A DNA stretch of 64,000 nt, from NCBI GenBank assembly GCA_020310875.1, contig CM035437.1, positions 48,763,610-48,827,609 on the forward strand, written 5' to 3'. Under the pieces are notes generated by a model. It did no database searches, had not been told where the DNA came from, and saw only the letters and a program-made list of their open reading frames with translations. Below are positions 42,351 to 54,495 of the stretch, piece by piece; positions within the stretch are counted from its first letter, which is position 1; each line of letters begins with the position of its first letter. The DNA is from Ceratopteris richardii (taxonomy: Eukaryota > Streptophyta > Polypodiopsida > Polypodiales > Pteridaceae). The translations under genes were made by a program, and so were the position numbers.

Positions 42351-45300
42351 AATCACAACGTAAGGATGGATTCACACTCAAGATAGGTGGAAACTTTTGC
42401 TTTCAAATTTGTGCCATCATGATCTCCATTCACACTTCTTTATGTGGAAACAAAGTGCTAAATCAATATGATCGTTAGATTTCAAGAAACCCTCTTTTAG
42501 AATCGTTGATTTCATATGTTGTGCTATCATAAGTTTTGTTCCCCGAGGGATCAATCATCAAAATTTTGGTGGGTCCAGAACACTTGAATGGCTTTCATTA
42601 TCAATGATTTTTTTCCATGTAGAATTCACATATAATTTCACTACCAATCAGTCTTAATCCACACCAAAATGAAAATTTCTTACCATTACTATTCCTTGTT
42701 TTCCTCATTAAGAAATATCTTTGAAAATATGGAAGAAGAATAGTGTTGTACAATTACATGGAAATAATGGGTAGAACTTTTGCTTTTCTAAATGTGAAGC
42801 CTTTGGGATTTATTGATTATTGATCCCTATTTGAAGGGTCCTTAAACTTTAGGGTTGATTCCTCCAAGATTGTGTACCTTAATCTTTATTAAAAGCTTCT
42901 CCTATCCACTTGACTTGTACATGAGAGCTTGGAGGGTCTCCTTTTAGAAGGCATATGATTTCCTAAATGTGGAAACCATGTGATCACCTTGGGTACCCAT
43001 GTGTTGAAACATACACATGTCCCCTTGTAGTCTAATTATCCCCTTGACCTTGGGGCTATATATTTGAGAGGTTGGTTGGGTGGCTACATGCATCTCTTTC
43101 CCTAGTTGTTAGTTAGTCTTGTTAGTTGATTTAGTTGTGAATGTTAGGCCTCATACAACACTCTTATCAAAACTAAACGAATAAGATAAATAAAATCTTT
43201 CAAATTCTAATAAAGAGTGATTAGAAGAGTACCAATTTCATTGTGCTCATAGAGGAAAAAAACGTTTTAAGAGGAGGGGAAAGTCCCCAAGTTCCCATGC
43301 CTTATGCTCCAAGAAGATCAAATAAGGTATCATAAGATAAAGAATATGCAATTAAGTCCAATATAAATGAATAATTTCATAAACCATGAGGATTATGGAA
43401 ATTCTAAGTGGGTAAGAGAAAGAACTTGGAAGAAATATAAAGCACATCCTAAATGTAACATGATGTTTCATGGGATAACATAACAGAAGTTGTGGATTCC
43501 AATAATAAGGACCTAAGATAAAAAGATTTCTGAGGTGAAGCATAAAAGTTATATCCCTAAGTAAAATCCATGGGTAAGACATTAAACATGAGATTTGGAA
43601 AGGGGATGAAATAAATAAAGACATAATCTTATCTCTTATTTGGTTAAAGAAAGAAGAAAAGACAAAAGGACCAAATAGGGGAAAGATCAAATCAAACTTT
43701 AAGTTTGATAACATCAATCACACCATATTAAAATGGTTAACCAAATATTGTTGAAGATGGCATGTTTTTTCAATCTCAAGAAGAAAAAGGGACTCATGAT
43801 CCAATTGAATCCATGAAGAAGATGATGTCAGGAAATAGGCATTCCATCAATTATCCTCTCAAAGGGAAGAAAAAGAATTCTTCCATCAAGGTGTTGAAGA
43901 TTCTATCTCTCAATAAACTTCATGTCTTGAGAGTTAGAAATAAAGAGGGGATTAATTTCTCAAAGTTTGAAAATAAAATCCAAAGATCGAAACTCTAAAG
44001 CTTCATAAAAAATTATCATTTGAGTTTAAGAAGCAGAAAGATGATGGAAAACTAGAAAGCTTAGAAAGATCATCTTTGGAACCTAAGGTTTGCTTGATAA
44101 TTCAAGTTTGGAAGTAAATAAGAAAGATCTAGTTACATTGTCAACATAGGACATCTTAAAGAGATCTAGAGTACAAAGGGAGAGAATTCTTGAAGGATCT
44201 ACAAGACCTCTAAAGTTTGAGATCATAAAGGTCCATCATGATCAAGTATCAATCTAAAGATTCAAGGCTTGGTCGAAATAATCCATTCTTATAGATACTT
44301 GTGGTGTTAAAGATAGTAAGATTTTTTTCCAAAAAATAAGCCTATGAGTTCCCATCCTAGGCATAGTAAAAGGAAGCTATAAAGATCTTAATGTTTTTGG
44401 AAAAAAAGGGAAAATAGATTCCAAAATATATTTTCAACCAATTGGAGACTTTGAAATCTAGTCACTTAAAGTGAACTTTCAAAACTAAGTAAAGTTTTGA
44501 GAAAATATGAAACTCACTTTAAGTAATTTCTTCAAAACTATCTCCAAAGAAAGAGGGATAATACCTCAATAAACCAAATGGAAAATCCACCCATACCATT
44601 TTAATGGTTGGGAAGGCATTATAAAGAGATTCCTCTTTATTTATATTGATCCTTTAATAAAATAAATGGAGGTCAATTGTAAGAAAAAGATCCACCCATA
44701 ACACTAATTCAAAGGTACAAAGTATGTATACAGGAAAAGTGCTTTGGGCATGAACTATCAAAAGATTAATCTTCTTTGAAAATAGGATCTGATTATGAAG
44801 GTAAACCCAATACAAAGTCGTAAGCTAGCCAAGAGGATCCAGCTATGTTGTTAGGTGCATGCACAAGTGGTGCATAGAAATGAAGCAAGATAGTAATTTA
44901 GTTAGAGATACCTAAGATCCACCTAATTCACATGTTTATGCTATGGAAGCCTAGTCTTCACATAGCTAAAATAGTGAAATAGATAGGGAAATACTTTGGA
45001 TTTGGTTCAGTTTGTCACATGCAAAACTAGAAGCAAGAGGCAAGAGGCCCAACCACCAAGACAACGGCCTAGGACTACAACTCATAATGTTGATTCGGGA
45101 TGACTATCATTGTAAAAAATACTTTTAACCGTGATTGTGACACATTACTCAAGAAAGATACATGCACACACACGTGCGTGCACAAAGCATACACACATGT
45201 TAGCCTCTCTCGTGAACAAGAAACACAATGTCACATGGAGAGGGGTGTGAACTCCCTCTCATGGAAAGGATTCTCTAGGATATGTTTATGATGATCTAAG

Positions 45301-46480
45301 TCGAAACAAAAATACTGCAATTTTCATTGTTATTTTTCAATGAATATAGTGGGAAGATGTTAGGCCCATTTTCTTTGTAGAAGGACGATGATTGTAGAAA
45401 AGTAAATTAGTGTCGTAATTTGATCACAAATGAGGTAAAAAAAGGTTCAAGCACCTCCATGAACCGAAATGGGGGCCACATTCAATGGCTCAAGAAGAAC
45501 ATTTACTCCATCACTTATGAATATTACTACATGAAGCACAAAAAAACATCCAATGACAAGGATACATAGAACATCATGATGCAGAGGACTTCATGATGCA
45601 TGGAACATCTCAAATGCTAGATCATCATCAGAGGCAAAAATATCTTGGAGAGGGGAGTGTTACATTGAATCATGATAAAGAACAAAAAGCATTGGCAAGG
45701 AGGTCAAGGATGAATCAAACATAATGAAGAGGCACAAAAAAAATCAATGTTTTTACACATACCCACAATTATGCACAATATGAATAGATCCTCTTATGCT
45801 GAAAAGAGTCTTCCCACTTTTTTCTCATGAAGCAACTCATATCATAATTCATTTTTGTTAGATATTAATATAATTTTTTGTAAAGTGATACATAAGAGGC
45901 CTCCATGTACGCAAAATATTTCTCAATGCAAAGGAGAATTTTTTTAATCATTTTGTTTTAAATCGGGAGGTTCTTCTCTTGAATATTTTCTCTAGACTTT
46001 TCCTCTTGTTTTCACGCCATTAGCTCATTAACAAGTACCATTATTGACATAATTGTTGACAAGAGACTCTTAACATCCACTCATAGAGCTCATGAGTTAG
46101 ATCTCATAAGCTACACTCTTAACATCCTTTTGGAAGAAGCACATCTTATTATGTGACAACAACTAGAGCATCACATTAGAGTCAAAGAGAGGGTGTGTCC
46201 TTCTATACATGGTCCATCAACCGACCAAAATTAAATGCACGATTGAAAGTATGTAGATTGATGATCAAACTTCTGTTTCAATCTTTCAAGTAGCACTAGA
46301 AGAGTAGATCGATTATCAAACTTCCAAAAAAAACATAGTGAAAAGAGGTTTTGAGTGTGTGATATTCAGCATTAACACTAGTGTTCTACCAAAATAGGAC
46401 ACTATAGTGTCCTTTTTTGTATAAATCCAATGTCTTAACTCATTCTATACTACTTTTGGTTTGAGAATAAATCATTCGAG
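42351..46480. other. AT-rich region without recognisable coding or RNA genes
   Basis: About 4.1 kb. Frames are short and none resembles a known protein. A promoter-like GGGCTATATATTTGAGAGG lies at about 43,060, and TGTTAGGCC occurs at 43,142 and 45,358 without further similarity. It has many A-rich, Lys/Ser-coding stretches (43,760-44,600). It may be the body of a non-autonomous LTR element or very old repeats. Nothing can be assigned. Confidence 0.5.
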
Positions 46481-46753
46481 AAGGGCTTTCAAGACTATTT
46501 GTGGGCCCCTTCCACAATTTTTGGTTAACTAAGGTTGCTAGGAGCTCTGAAGTGGGATACCTTTTGTCTATTTAAAATACTAATGGGATTTGATGTTTCG
46601 ATGGGTCAATGGTGGTTCTAGATTATCACCAAGCTTGATAGAAATCTTGCTTATTGGTGGGAATCAATGAGATCCTCCAATTCTAGGGATGCTAGCCAAT
46701 TCAAGTACCAAGCTTTGTGGTTATCACTAGACTTGACTCTTTGGAGCATGATG
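46481..46753. other. Unassigned flank of element E
   Basis: 270 bp with no ORF or repeat recognised. It lies where the integrase C-terminus and 3' LTR of E should be, so E is truncated here. Confidence 0.4.
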
Positions 46754-47535
46754 CTAGGGGTTTGTGGTCCCTTCTTGCCTCTCTGTTTGCCCATCCAACT
46801 GTGGATGCTCGGCTGTACTCATGCTAAGTTTCGTATCCAAACTTTTGAAGACTGCTCTCCAAAAGTGGCTAGTAAACTTCCTATCCCGATCATCTAAAGG
46901 AAGACCATATAACCGGTATAGGTTCTCTACAAAGAGTCTAGCCAACTCTGGTGTCTTCACTATAGTACGTGTCGAAATAAACCTAGCTATTTTGGTTAAC
47001 CTATTCACAATTACCCAGACCGAGTCATGACCTCTCTGTGTCTTCGGTAATCTGACTATAAAGTCCATGGAGATACTTTCCCACTTCACATTAGGAATAT
47101 CCAATGGGTGGAGTAGTCCTCCAATCCTCAACCTCTCAGCTTTATTGACTTGGCATTTGATGCACTTAAGCACATACTCTAGGACGTCCTTATGAAGTCC
47201 AAGCTAATAAAACTGCCTCTTAACAAGATCATAAGTCTTGTTAACTCCTGGCTATCCCGCACTAGGTGTGTCATGACACTCATACAAAATATGCCATCTC
47301 ATCTCAAGATCTCTAGGCACACACTTCTTACCTTTATATAACAGATATCCATCATGGACACTGTAATTCTTCCACTTGAATCCTTCTTGAGTACCCGCCA
47401 ATACTCCATCCTCACCAGAAACCCGTATATCACGATCCCCATTCTCTATGGCTTCCCAAATTTTGGAATGTGCAGGATCAAGCCTACATTTCCCTCTAAT
47501 GAACTCAAGTAGCTCACTAGTGATCTGAGTAAAAC
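46754..47535 (-). pseudogene. Element E integrase (truncated)
   Basis: Minus strand. CIKCQVNKAERLRIGGLLHP ends the zinc-binding domain. The core has SMDFIVRLPKTQRGHDSVWV (first Asp), LDDRDRKFTSHFW (second Asp, with SDRD changed to DDRD) and AEHPQLDGQTERQ (Glu). It stops at 46,754 before the C-terminal module. The upstream part 47,252-47,535 (KIWEAIENGDRDIRVS, HDGYLLYKGKKCVPRDLEMR, HILYECHDTPSAG) is the usual linker and the first His residues. Ty3/Gypsy, probably the same broad chromovirus group as C, though the chromodomain is missing. Confidence 0.82.
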
Positions 47536-47815
47536 TCAGTCCATTGAGCATAGGCATGGGCTAAGTGAATCAGCCACTACATTAAACTTTCCCTTTCTAT
47601 AACTAAGCTCATAATCAAACTCCTGAAGGGTCTTTGACCATCGGGCCTTGCGACCTTTAAGGTATGTTTGATTAGAGAGCCACTTGATGCTCTCTTGATC
47701 AAACACTATCGTGACTTTGGCACCATATAAATAATGACACCACTTCTTCAAAGCATGGACAATTGCATACAACTCTTTCTCATAAACGGAGTTATTTTTT
47801 CACGATCCATCTGAA
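47536..47815 (-). pseudogene. Element E RNase H remnant
   Basis: YAIVHALKKWCHYLYGAKVT, FDQESIKWLSNQTYLKGRKA and YRKGKFNVVADSLS cover the second half of a Ty3/Gypsy RNase H. The DAS-type start with the first Asp is not readable here and seems lost between this and the RT at about 47,815. Confidence 0.75.
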
Positions 47816-48723
47816 TTCCATTCTGAGAGACTATATGCCCAAGGTATCTAACCTCTGTTTTGAGAAATTCACACTTTGACTCCTTAGCAAAGAGTGAATT
47901 TTCCCGTAGCACTTAAAATACTTTTCTTAAGTGTTCCAAGTGCTCCTCTTTTGATGCACTATAGATGAGAATATCATCCAAAAAGTATACTACAAAGTGT
48001 CCTAGATAGGGCCATAAAACATATTCATGAGCTTCATGAAAGTGGCAGGAGCATTGGTGAGACCAAAAGGCATCACCAAAAACTCATAGTGCCCATATCT
48101 AGTCCTAAATGCAGTCTTAGGGACATCCTCTGCTCTTATCCTAATATGATGATATCCTGATCTAAGGTCAAGCTTGGTAAAATACCTAGCTTGATGTAAC
48201 TGATCAAATAGATCTTCCAATCTAGGCATTGGAAACCTATTTTTGATAATTACTTTATTAAGTGCTCTATAATCTATACATAGCCTCATAGAGCCGTCTT
48301 TCTTTTTAACTAGGAGCATTGGTGATGATCAAGGTGAGTTACTAGGTTTAATGAAGCCCTTATCTAAATAATCCTGCAATTGCTTCTCAACCTCCTCATG
48401 CTGAGAAACACTAAGCCTATAAGGTGGCCTACAAATAGGGTTAGTGTTAGTAACCACATCAATGGCATGGTTAATGTCCCCTCTCTCAGATGGTAGCCCT
48501 CTAGGTAAATTAGTAGGAAAAACATCTCTATACTCAAACATAAGATCCTTAAAACTTTTAACCACACACTCTTGGAAAAAAGAATAATAGAAAGTCATGT
48601 CCATATTTACATTCCTAGCATGAAAATATACATCAGATGAACTGTCTGTACAATCCTCAATATCATGACTATACAATAAAAACATCTCCTGTACATGCTG
48701 AGAATAAGAAAGACTATACAACT
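47816..48723 (-). pseudogene. Element E reverse transcriptase
   Basis: Frames 48,002-48,319 and 48,329-48,790 plus a shifted stretch 47,816-48,001. Motifs are [56 protein letters not shown] and [19 protein letters not shown]. The region that should carry the FLDDIL box lies in the shifted part after a stop at about 48,002. It matches Ty3/Gypsy RT closely in length and order. Confidence 0.85.
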
Positions 48724-49140
48724 CTAATGATGAAATGAGAGGTGCACTAGGTACATCTCTCTCTCTCTCTCTCTCTCTCCCTGAATACAAACTTTACTTC
48801 CATTCTTTTCAAATTCAAGTGTGTTGTTTTGATAGCTACGTTTTAGTGTGTCTCCCAACCCCCATAGCCACTCTCTTCCTAACACAAGGTCTGTCCTCTC
48901 CATATTCATAATTTGGAAGTCCATATAATCTATATAGTCCTGCATCTTGACTTCCAAATTGGATAATACCATAGTATCCCATATCCTCTTATCTTGCCCT
49001 TGCATCATAGATACTATGTATTTATGTGCACTAGGCTGCTGGGGAATCTTTAATTTCTTGGCAAGAGCATAGCTTATAAAGTTATGAGTGGCAAAGTCAT
49101 CGATCATGACCCGCACTCTAGTCCCATACACACTACCATG
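48724..49140 (-). pseudogene. Element E protease
   Basis: RVMIDDFATHNFISYALAKK stands where I-D-S-G-A-T-H-N-F-I-S is expected: the Asp is kept but Ser-Gly has become Asp-Phe. RTDLVLGREWLWGLGDTLK gives the second signature. The frame ends in an (RE)n stretch encoded by the CT/GA microsatellite at 48,756-48,779. Confidence 0.8.
48756..48779. repeat. (CT)n microsatellite in element E
   Basis: About 12 perfect CT units. On the minus strand they encode an alternating Arg-Glu run at the protease-RT junction. Confidence 0.95.
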
Positions 49141-50478
49141 CAGTTAAACTAGGTGATGTGGTCCAAACTGTGGTGACCACAATGACTGAGTCAAACAAGA
49201 GTGTGCTCTATATCCTCGTGCATCACCTCCACTCCCGTACAACTAGAGCTTCCATGAATAGGAAGGGCCTGCACTAGGTGGACTATCTTTTTGCCCTTTT
49301 CGGGGGCCGTACTAGTCTCTGGTCCTCTCTTCTTTTCTTCCCCCTTTTTGAGTGGGCATTTCAACTGTGAATGGCTAGGAGACAAACACCTATAGCACAG
49401 GTTCTCTCTTTTGGCCCTCCCAAATTGATCTGTAGGTAACCGAGGCCCTTGGGGATCTTTGTTTTTTAATAAAAAATTTGTTTTTCCCAAATGGAAACTT
49501 CTTATGAATTTAGTCGTGCTAAGAGGCTTGAGGGGATGATCCGTCCTCCATAGGAGTGTATTGAGGAAGATTATGGTCCCCATAAATATGGGCATACTTG
49601 ATCGCCTCCTCAAATGTCTCAGGAGCATTCCTTCTAACTTCTCTCTTAATGGCTTTATCTAAGCCTCTAACAAACCCTCTAGTTTTTTGAAAGTCATCTA
49701 AGCCCTTAAGTTTCAAAATGATCTCTCTATAGTGGGATATGTAGACCATAAGAGGCCTACCTCTCTGGGTAATCCTATCCCACTCATCCCAATTCCTCTC
49801 CTCCTCATTCTCAGGAAAAAACTCTTTTAGAAAAAGAGCCTCAAACTAAGTCCAATCTATAGGGATAGAGTTCACCTCCTTAAGACTCATCCACCCCTTG
49901 TAAGCACACGGGCCAAGTGGGAGACTCACCTCTAGCACACGGTACTCTGGTGGGGTGCCCTTCAGTTGATGCAAATCATGCCACTTTTGTAAAAAACTAT
50001 AGATTGCATCCTTATTCCTATCTCGATCATCCCTCGTAAAGGTAGGTGGCTTCAAGTCTTTCAGGAGGGGAGATTCCCTAGAGCTCTCTCCTTTGTGCTT
50101 ATTAGGAAGAGAAGTATCTTTCCTAGTCATCTCTAGAGGAAGAGCAAGGGTTTCTCTTTCCTTCCTAGCTAGGAAAGAGGTGATGTGAGTCTCGAGTGAG
50201 ATCATTTGAGACTTTAGTTGTTGAATGAGAGATATAATATCACTAAAATCTCTCTGTAATTTAAGGGTTTGCTCTTTTAAGTCTATGAATTGATCATGAG
50301 TGACAAACTCATCTAAAATTTCCTCATATGTATATTCTTCTTGCTGAGGCTCTTTCTCTTCTAAGTTTTCCTCTACTTCTTGCCCCAATTCTACTTCTTC
50401 CATCCTAGAATCAGGATCCTCTAGTTGCTCTTTAGATGGAGAAGTGTGTTCAACTACTTGTTTCCCTTTAGATTCCAT
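49141..50478 (-). pseudogene. Element E gag
   Basis: Starts at 50,478 with MESKGKQVVEHTSPSKEQLE. An acidic coiled-coil part (DQFIDLKEQTLKLQRDFSDI, IISLIQQLKSQMISLETHIT) leads to the Gag core start LKDLKPPTFTRDDRDRNKDA. After a shift come MVYISHYREIILKLKGLDDF and GLDKAIKREVRRNAPETFEE. A zinc knuckle CYRCLSPSHSQLKC (canonical CX2CX4HX4C, about 49,362-49,403) sits in a Lys-rich tail. Two frame breaks. Confidence 0.85.
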
Positions 50479-51568
50479 GTTTCACTTCCCTTCCCCCATT
50501 TGGTAACTAGAGTATGTGAAATGAATGGAAGTAAACCTTGAATATGCAAGAAAAAGAGAAACATATCACAAGAGCACTTCCCTAGTACAAATGAAGCTAC
50601 GGAAGCAAAATCCAAGTGATCCTTGAAGCTTGAGGTCGCTGATTTTGAATCCTTGCCGGTCCCAAACAAAAATTGGAAATGTCCGCTTGGTCCGGAGAGG
50701 TTCTAATCACCAAAAACCAATAAGAACAATGCCAAAACCATGTAGCAATAGCCCCAAGTGGGAAAACTGATTGAAACTGAAAAACTTTTGAGATTTGACA
50801 GTCCTTGCCAATCCAAAAAATATAGCCTAACACCTGTACTTCAAAGATATAAAGCTATCCCAAATGAAAAAAGTGAATTTGGACACCAGATGATGAAAAA
50901 CTAGGCCCGGAAGTGGCGAGCTAGTTCCTACTGAAGCACTACAAAGAGATTTTGGTTGACCAAATATTATCCAAATTCAACATCAAAGGTCTTCGAGTGA
51001 AGCTTAGGAGTATAGCTTCGTAACATGACAAAGATTTTTGAAATTGGATATCATATGAGCAAGCTATGGTGCGTAGAAGGTGGGTATGTCATGAGTAGAC
51101 TGTGGGAAAGCAAATCTTCATAGAAGGGTGATTTTGAGAAGCTCCAAACTGAGAAACTAAAGCTTTTTTATGAAACTTAACTCCCTACCCAATCTCCACA
51201 GCCCATATTACATGTGTGTACCATCACTTTGCCAAAATTTTGATCCAAGGCATCCCTTTTCCTTCCCCCAATTAAGAAAAAAAACTCGATTTGAATAGAC
51301 TGTAATACCTCCTTCTTGTCCACAAAGTTGGAGTTTGAATTTGGAGAAGGAGGATTATCCCATATGCAGGGTTGCAAGCAGCATGTAGGAGCTTATATAG
51401 AGGGATGAAGTCCTCACTTTATTACTCAAGAGGGAGGCTAGAGGGCTTGAGATGTGTGGGCCATGCTCCCTTTCGTGAGCATGGCAGCGCTGTTCCCTTT
51501 CATAGGCATGGCGGTGCTGTTCCCATCCGGTCATCTATGCCTGATGGGCCCGTCATTTGGATCTTACC
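50479..51568 (-). other. Element E untranslated leader
   Basis: About 1.1 kb between the primer-binding site and gag without a credible frame. A long leader is common in plant Ty3/Gypsy. Nothing else is recognised. Confidence 0.5.
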
Positions 51569-51580
51569 GCTCTGATGCCA
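51569..51580 (-). other. Element E primer-binding site (tRNA-Met-like)
   Basis: On the minus strand TGGCATCAGAGC, one base different from the initiator tRNA-Met complement (C for T at position 5), followed by GGTAAGATCC. It marks the inner end of the E 5' LTR. Confidence 0.7.
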
Positions 51581-51695
51581 ATTCTACATGCCCGATGAAA
51601 GCCTCCATTTTTGGAGATTGTCTGCACGCTCGACGAGGTAGCTTCATGGAGATTGATGCAAAGAACTTCCGTCCAGCCAGGTACACCCCGAGATT

Positions 51696-51733
<38 letters not shown>

Positions 51734-51858
51734 CATAATTGAATGAGTCCCCCCACATGGCTCTACACATGGGTGCCACATGGCACTCATGTGTGAGCCC
51801 ATCTAAATAAGTTAAGAGGTGGTTCACACCTCTCCTTAAGGGTTACTCCATATAACAA
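51581..51858 (-). repeat. Element E 5' LTR remnant with (CT)n tract
   Basis: Between the primer site and the start of the Copia3 fragment. It contains a perfect (CT)n of about 33 bp at 51,699-51,731 and no ORF. LTR termini are not clear and no second copy is present, so extent and identity rest on position. Confidence 0.4.
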
Positions 51859-52658
51859 AGATGGCGAGGTGTATGGTCAAGAGCAGACTTTACCACATAG
51901 TTTCTGGCTTGAGGCTATTATGTGTGCAACATATATACTTAATAGGTGTCCCTTTAAAGCATTGTAGTTTATCACTCCATATGAGGCTTGGCATGGTTGC
52001 AAGCTAGCTCTTGCTCACCTGCATGTTTTTGGTTGTCTGGCATATGCATTAGTGCTTGAACAACAATGCAAGAAATTGGATGATAAAGTAGTGAAATCTA
52101 TTTTAGTTGGGTAGAGTTATGAAAGAAAATGCTATCGTCTGTATCATTCACAGACTAAGAAAATTTTGGTTAGCTATGATTTTGTTTTTGTGGAAGATGC
52201 TATTCAGCCATTACTTTCATGTACTAAGGAGACATCTGTTAGCTCCAAAGACATGTATGACACTTTGCTACCTCTTTTTACAGGTGGAAAATCTAGTGCT
52301 CGTCCTTATGAGGCAACTTCTCAACCTTTATAGGTTTCATGTAATGGTGCAAATCATTCCATTTCTGATGCAAAATTTACATGATGTGGTTGCTGACGAG
52401 AGAGAAGATATAGAGGAGGCAAAAACTATGCCAAAGTGGTTGGTGCAAACTTTATGTGATAGCAAATTAGATGCACCTCTATCATATTGTACTCGTTTAG
52501 ACTCTCATAGTGCTTCTTTTGCATGAGATTGCTATGCTATGGTTGCCTCTAGTCTCTCTGATGAGAATGAGCCTATTTTGTTTGATAAAGCACAAAATTC
52601 AAAAAGATTGGCTAGTTGCTATGCAATCTGAATATGATGCTATAATGAAGAATGGTAG
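51859..52658 (+). pseudogene. Copia3 fragment, left part (integrase end to RT start)
   Basis: Plus-strand match to the Copia1 family. It begins abruptly in the integrase core (ARCMVKS), runs through ITPYEAWHG, FGCLAYALV and the Ser/Thr linker (CTKETSVSSKDMYDTLLPLF), and stops at EYDAIMKNG, where Copia2 has inserted. Several stops. The 5' LTR, gag and protease are absent. The RT resumes at 57,713. Confidence 0.88.
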
Positions 52659-52886
52659 TGTTGGAGTTAGATGTATATAGAAGCATGTAAACAACATAAG
52701 GAAGAAGGAGAATCTTGGATTACAACACACAATACTGAATGTACTACATTAGAATGTACAAAGATAAGTAACCCATTAGGGCTATAGGCATATATACAAG
52801 CTGAGGGGAAAAAACCTCCTAAAGAGGGAAAAAAGTACCCCGGTGGTCCTAGTGTGTTCACACATCACTACCAAATTATATCAACA
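52659..52886 (-). repeat. Copia2 3' LTR
   Basis: 228 bp, TGTTGGAGTTAGATG to TTATATCAACA on the plus strand. It is homologous to the Copia1 LTRs with numerous C-to-T and G-to-A differences. Confidence 0.92.
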
Positions 52887-52989
52887 AATCCCCCCTGGGA
52901 GTGATGCGGTGAACAAGGAGCTTGCACTCATGTATAAGGAAGTGCCAAGCTATGTGGAATCAATCTAGAAAGGAAGTAAGTCCAAAGGT

Positions 52990-53660
52990 TTGTGGAAAAC
53001 TTCAAACTTCTCCCTAGGCAGAGCCTTGGTGAAAAGGTCTACAATGTTCGCCTACATGGGCACATATGACAAGCTGATCTCTCCGATAGAGAACGTCTCC
53101 CTGACATAATGATAATGCACCTCAATGTTCTTAGTGCGAACATGGAACACAGGGTTCATCAAAATTGCCAATGCGCTATAACTGTCAATGAAGATGGTGG
53201 TGGCAAAAGACTGACCTACACCCAAATCAGTCATAAGGCATCTGAGCGACACACACTCAACAATTGCTATGGAAGCTGCCCTATACTCAACGTCACAACT
53301 GGAAGTGGACACAGTAGGCTGCTTCTTGCTCAACCAAGATACACATGAGCTACCAAGCATGAAGCAAAAGCCACTAGTGGACACACGAGTGTCATAGCAA
53401 CCAACCCAATCACTATCAAAAAAAGCATGAAAATCTGGCAGTAGCGATCCCCCCTTTGGATAAAACAATCCAAGTATTGACGTAATCAAGTAGTGAAAGA
53501 TGCACTTAATCGCCTGCCAATGCTTGACACCTGGGCAATGCATAAACCTGCTCATCTGTTAGACAGCAAACTGAATATCTGGCCGAGTAATGCATAAGTA
53601 AATCAAGCATACAACGGCCTGCTAATAGACAACATCATCAAACGCATCTCCATCCTCATG
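52990..53660 (-). pseudogene. Copia2 RNase H
   Basis: Frame 53,052-53,555: FFDSDWVGCYDTRVSTSGFC (first Asp), SSCDVEYRAA (the usual EAE has become DVE) and FIDSYSALAI. Past a stop at 53,050 the DLFTKALPREKF end is intact. This is the 13 bp that Copia1 lacks, so this old copy preserves the ancestral state there. Confidence 0.85.
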
Positions 53661-54495
53661 AAAACTCAATCATAAACCTGTCTCCATAGGAGTGGCAATA
53701 GGCTTACAATCTTCAAGGCCAAAACATTGCAATAATGTGTCAATATATTTCGTTTGACACAAAACCATTCCACCATCAACTTGCATAAACTGAATGCCCA
53801 AATAATGATGCAAATGCCCCAAATCAAACATCTCAAATGAGGCATGCAAATCAACCTTAAAATTAGCAATATGCTTCTCATGAGGACTAGTGAGTAGCAT
53901 GTCATCAATATACACAACAATGATCAGAAGCACATCATTAGCATGCTTAACATATAAGGTACTCTCACTAGGACTATTCTCAAAACCATGTGCAATCAGA
54001 TAAGCATGTATCTTTTCGCACCAAGCATCTGGTGCTTGCTTTAAACCATATAGAGCCTTTATTAACCTACACACCTAGTTTTCATGCCCTTTTTGCACAA
54101 AGACATGGGGCTGAAAAACATACAATTTTTCATGCAAGTCACCATTCAGAAATGCAGTTTTAATGTCCAACTGATGTACATTCAAACCATGATGAGCTAT
54201 AAGTGTTTGATGCTATGAACAATCGACATACGACATGTAGGTGCAAAGGTCTCATCAAATGAATGCCTCTTTCCTGCGCATATCCCTTTGCAACAAGCCT
54301 AGCCTTATACGTGTCAAATGTTCCATTAGGCTTACACTTTAGCTTGTATACCCACTTAGTGCCAATGGCCTTCTTGCCAAGAGTACCATTCTTCATTATA
54401 GCATCATATTTAGATTGCATAACAACCATCCAATTTTCTGCTTCATCAAACGAAATAGGCTCATTCTCATCATAGAGACTAGATGCATCCATAGC
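53661..54495 (-). pseudogene. Copia2 reverse transcriptase
   Basis: Frames 54,160-54,492 and 53,670-54,074: IGTKWVYKLKCKPNGTFDTY, KARLVAKGYAQERGI, YGLKQAPDAWCEKIHAYLIA, VYIDDMLLTSPHEK (YIDD for YVDD) and HHYLGIQFMQVDGGM. Small deletions (for example near 54,380 and 54,260) and stops disrupt it. Confidence 0.87.

Noticed and set aside
43142-45366. Repeated TGTTAGGCC at 43,142 and 45,358 as an LTR pair
   Set aside because: Similarity stops after nine bases. No primer site or polypurine tract fits both.
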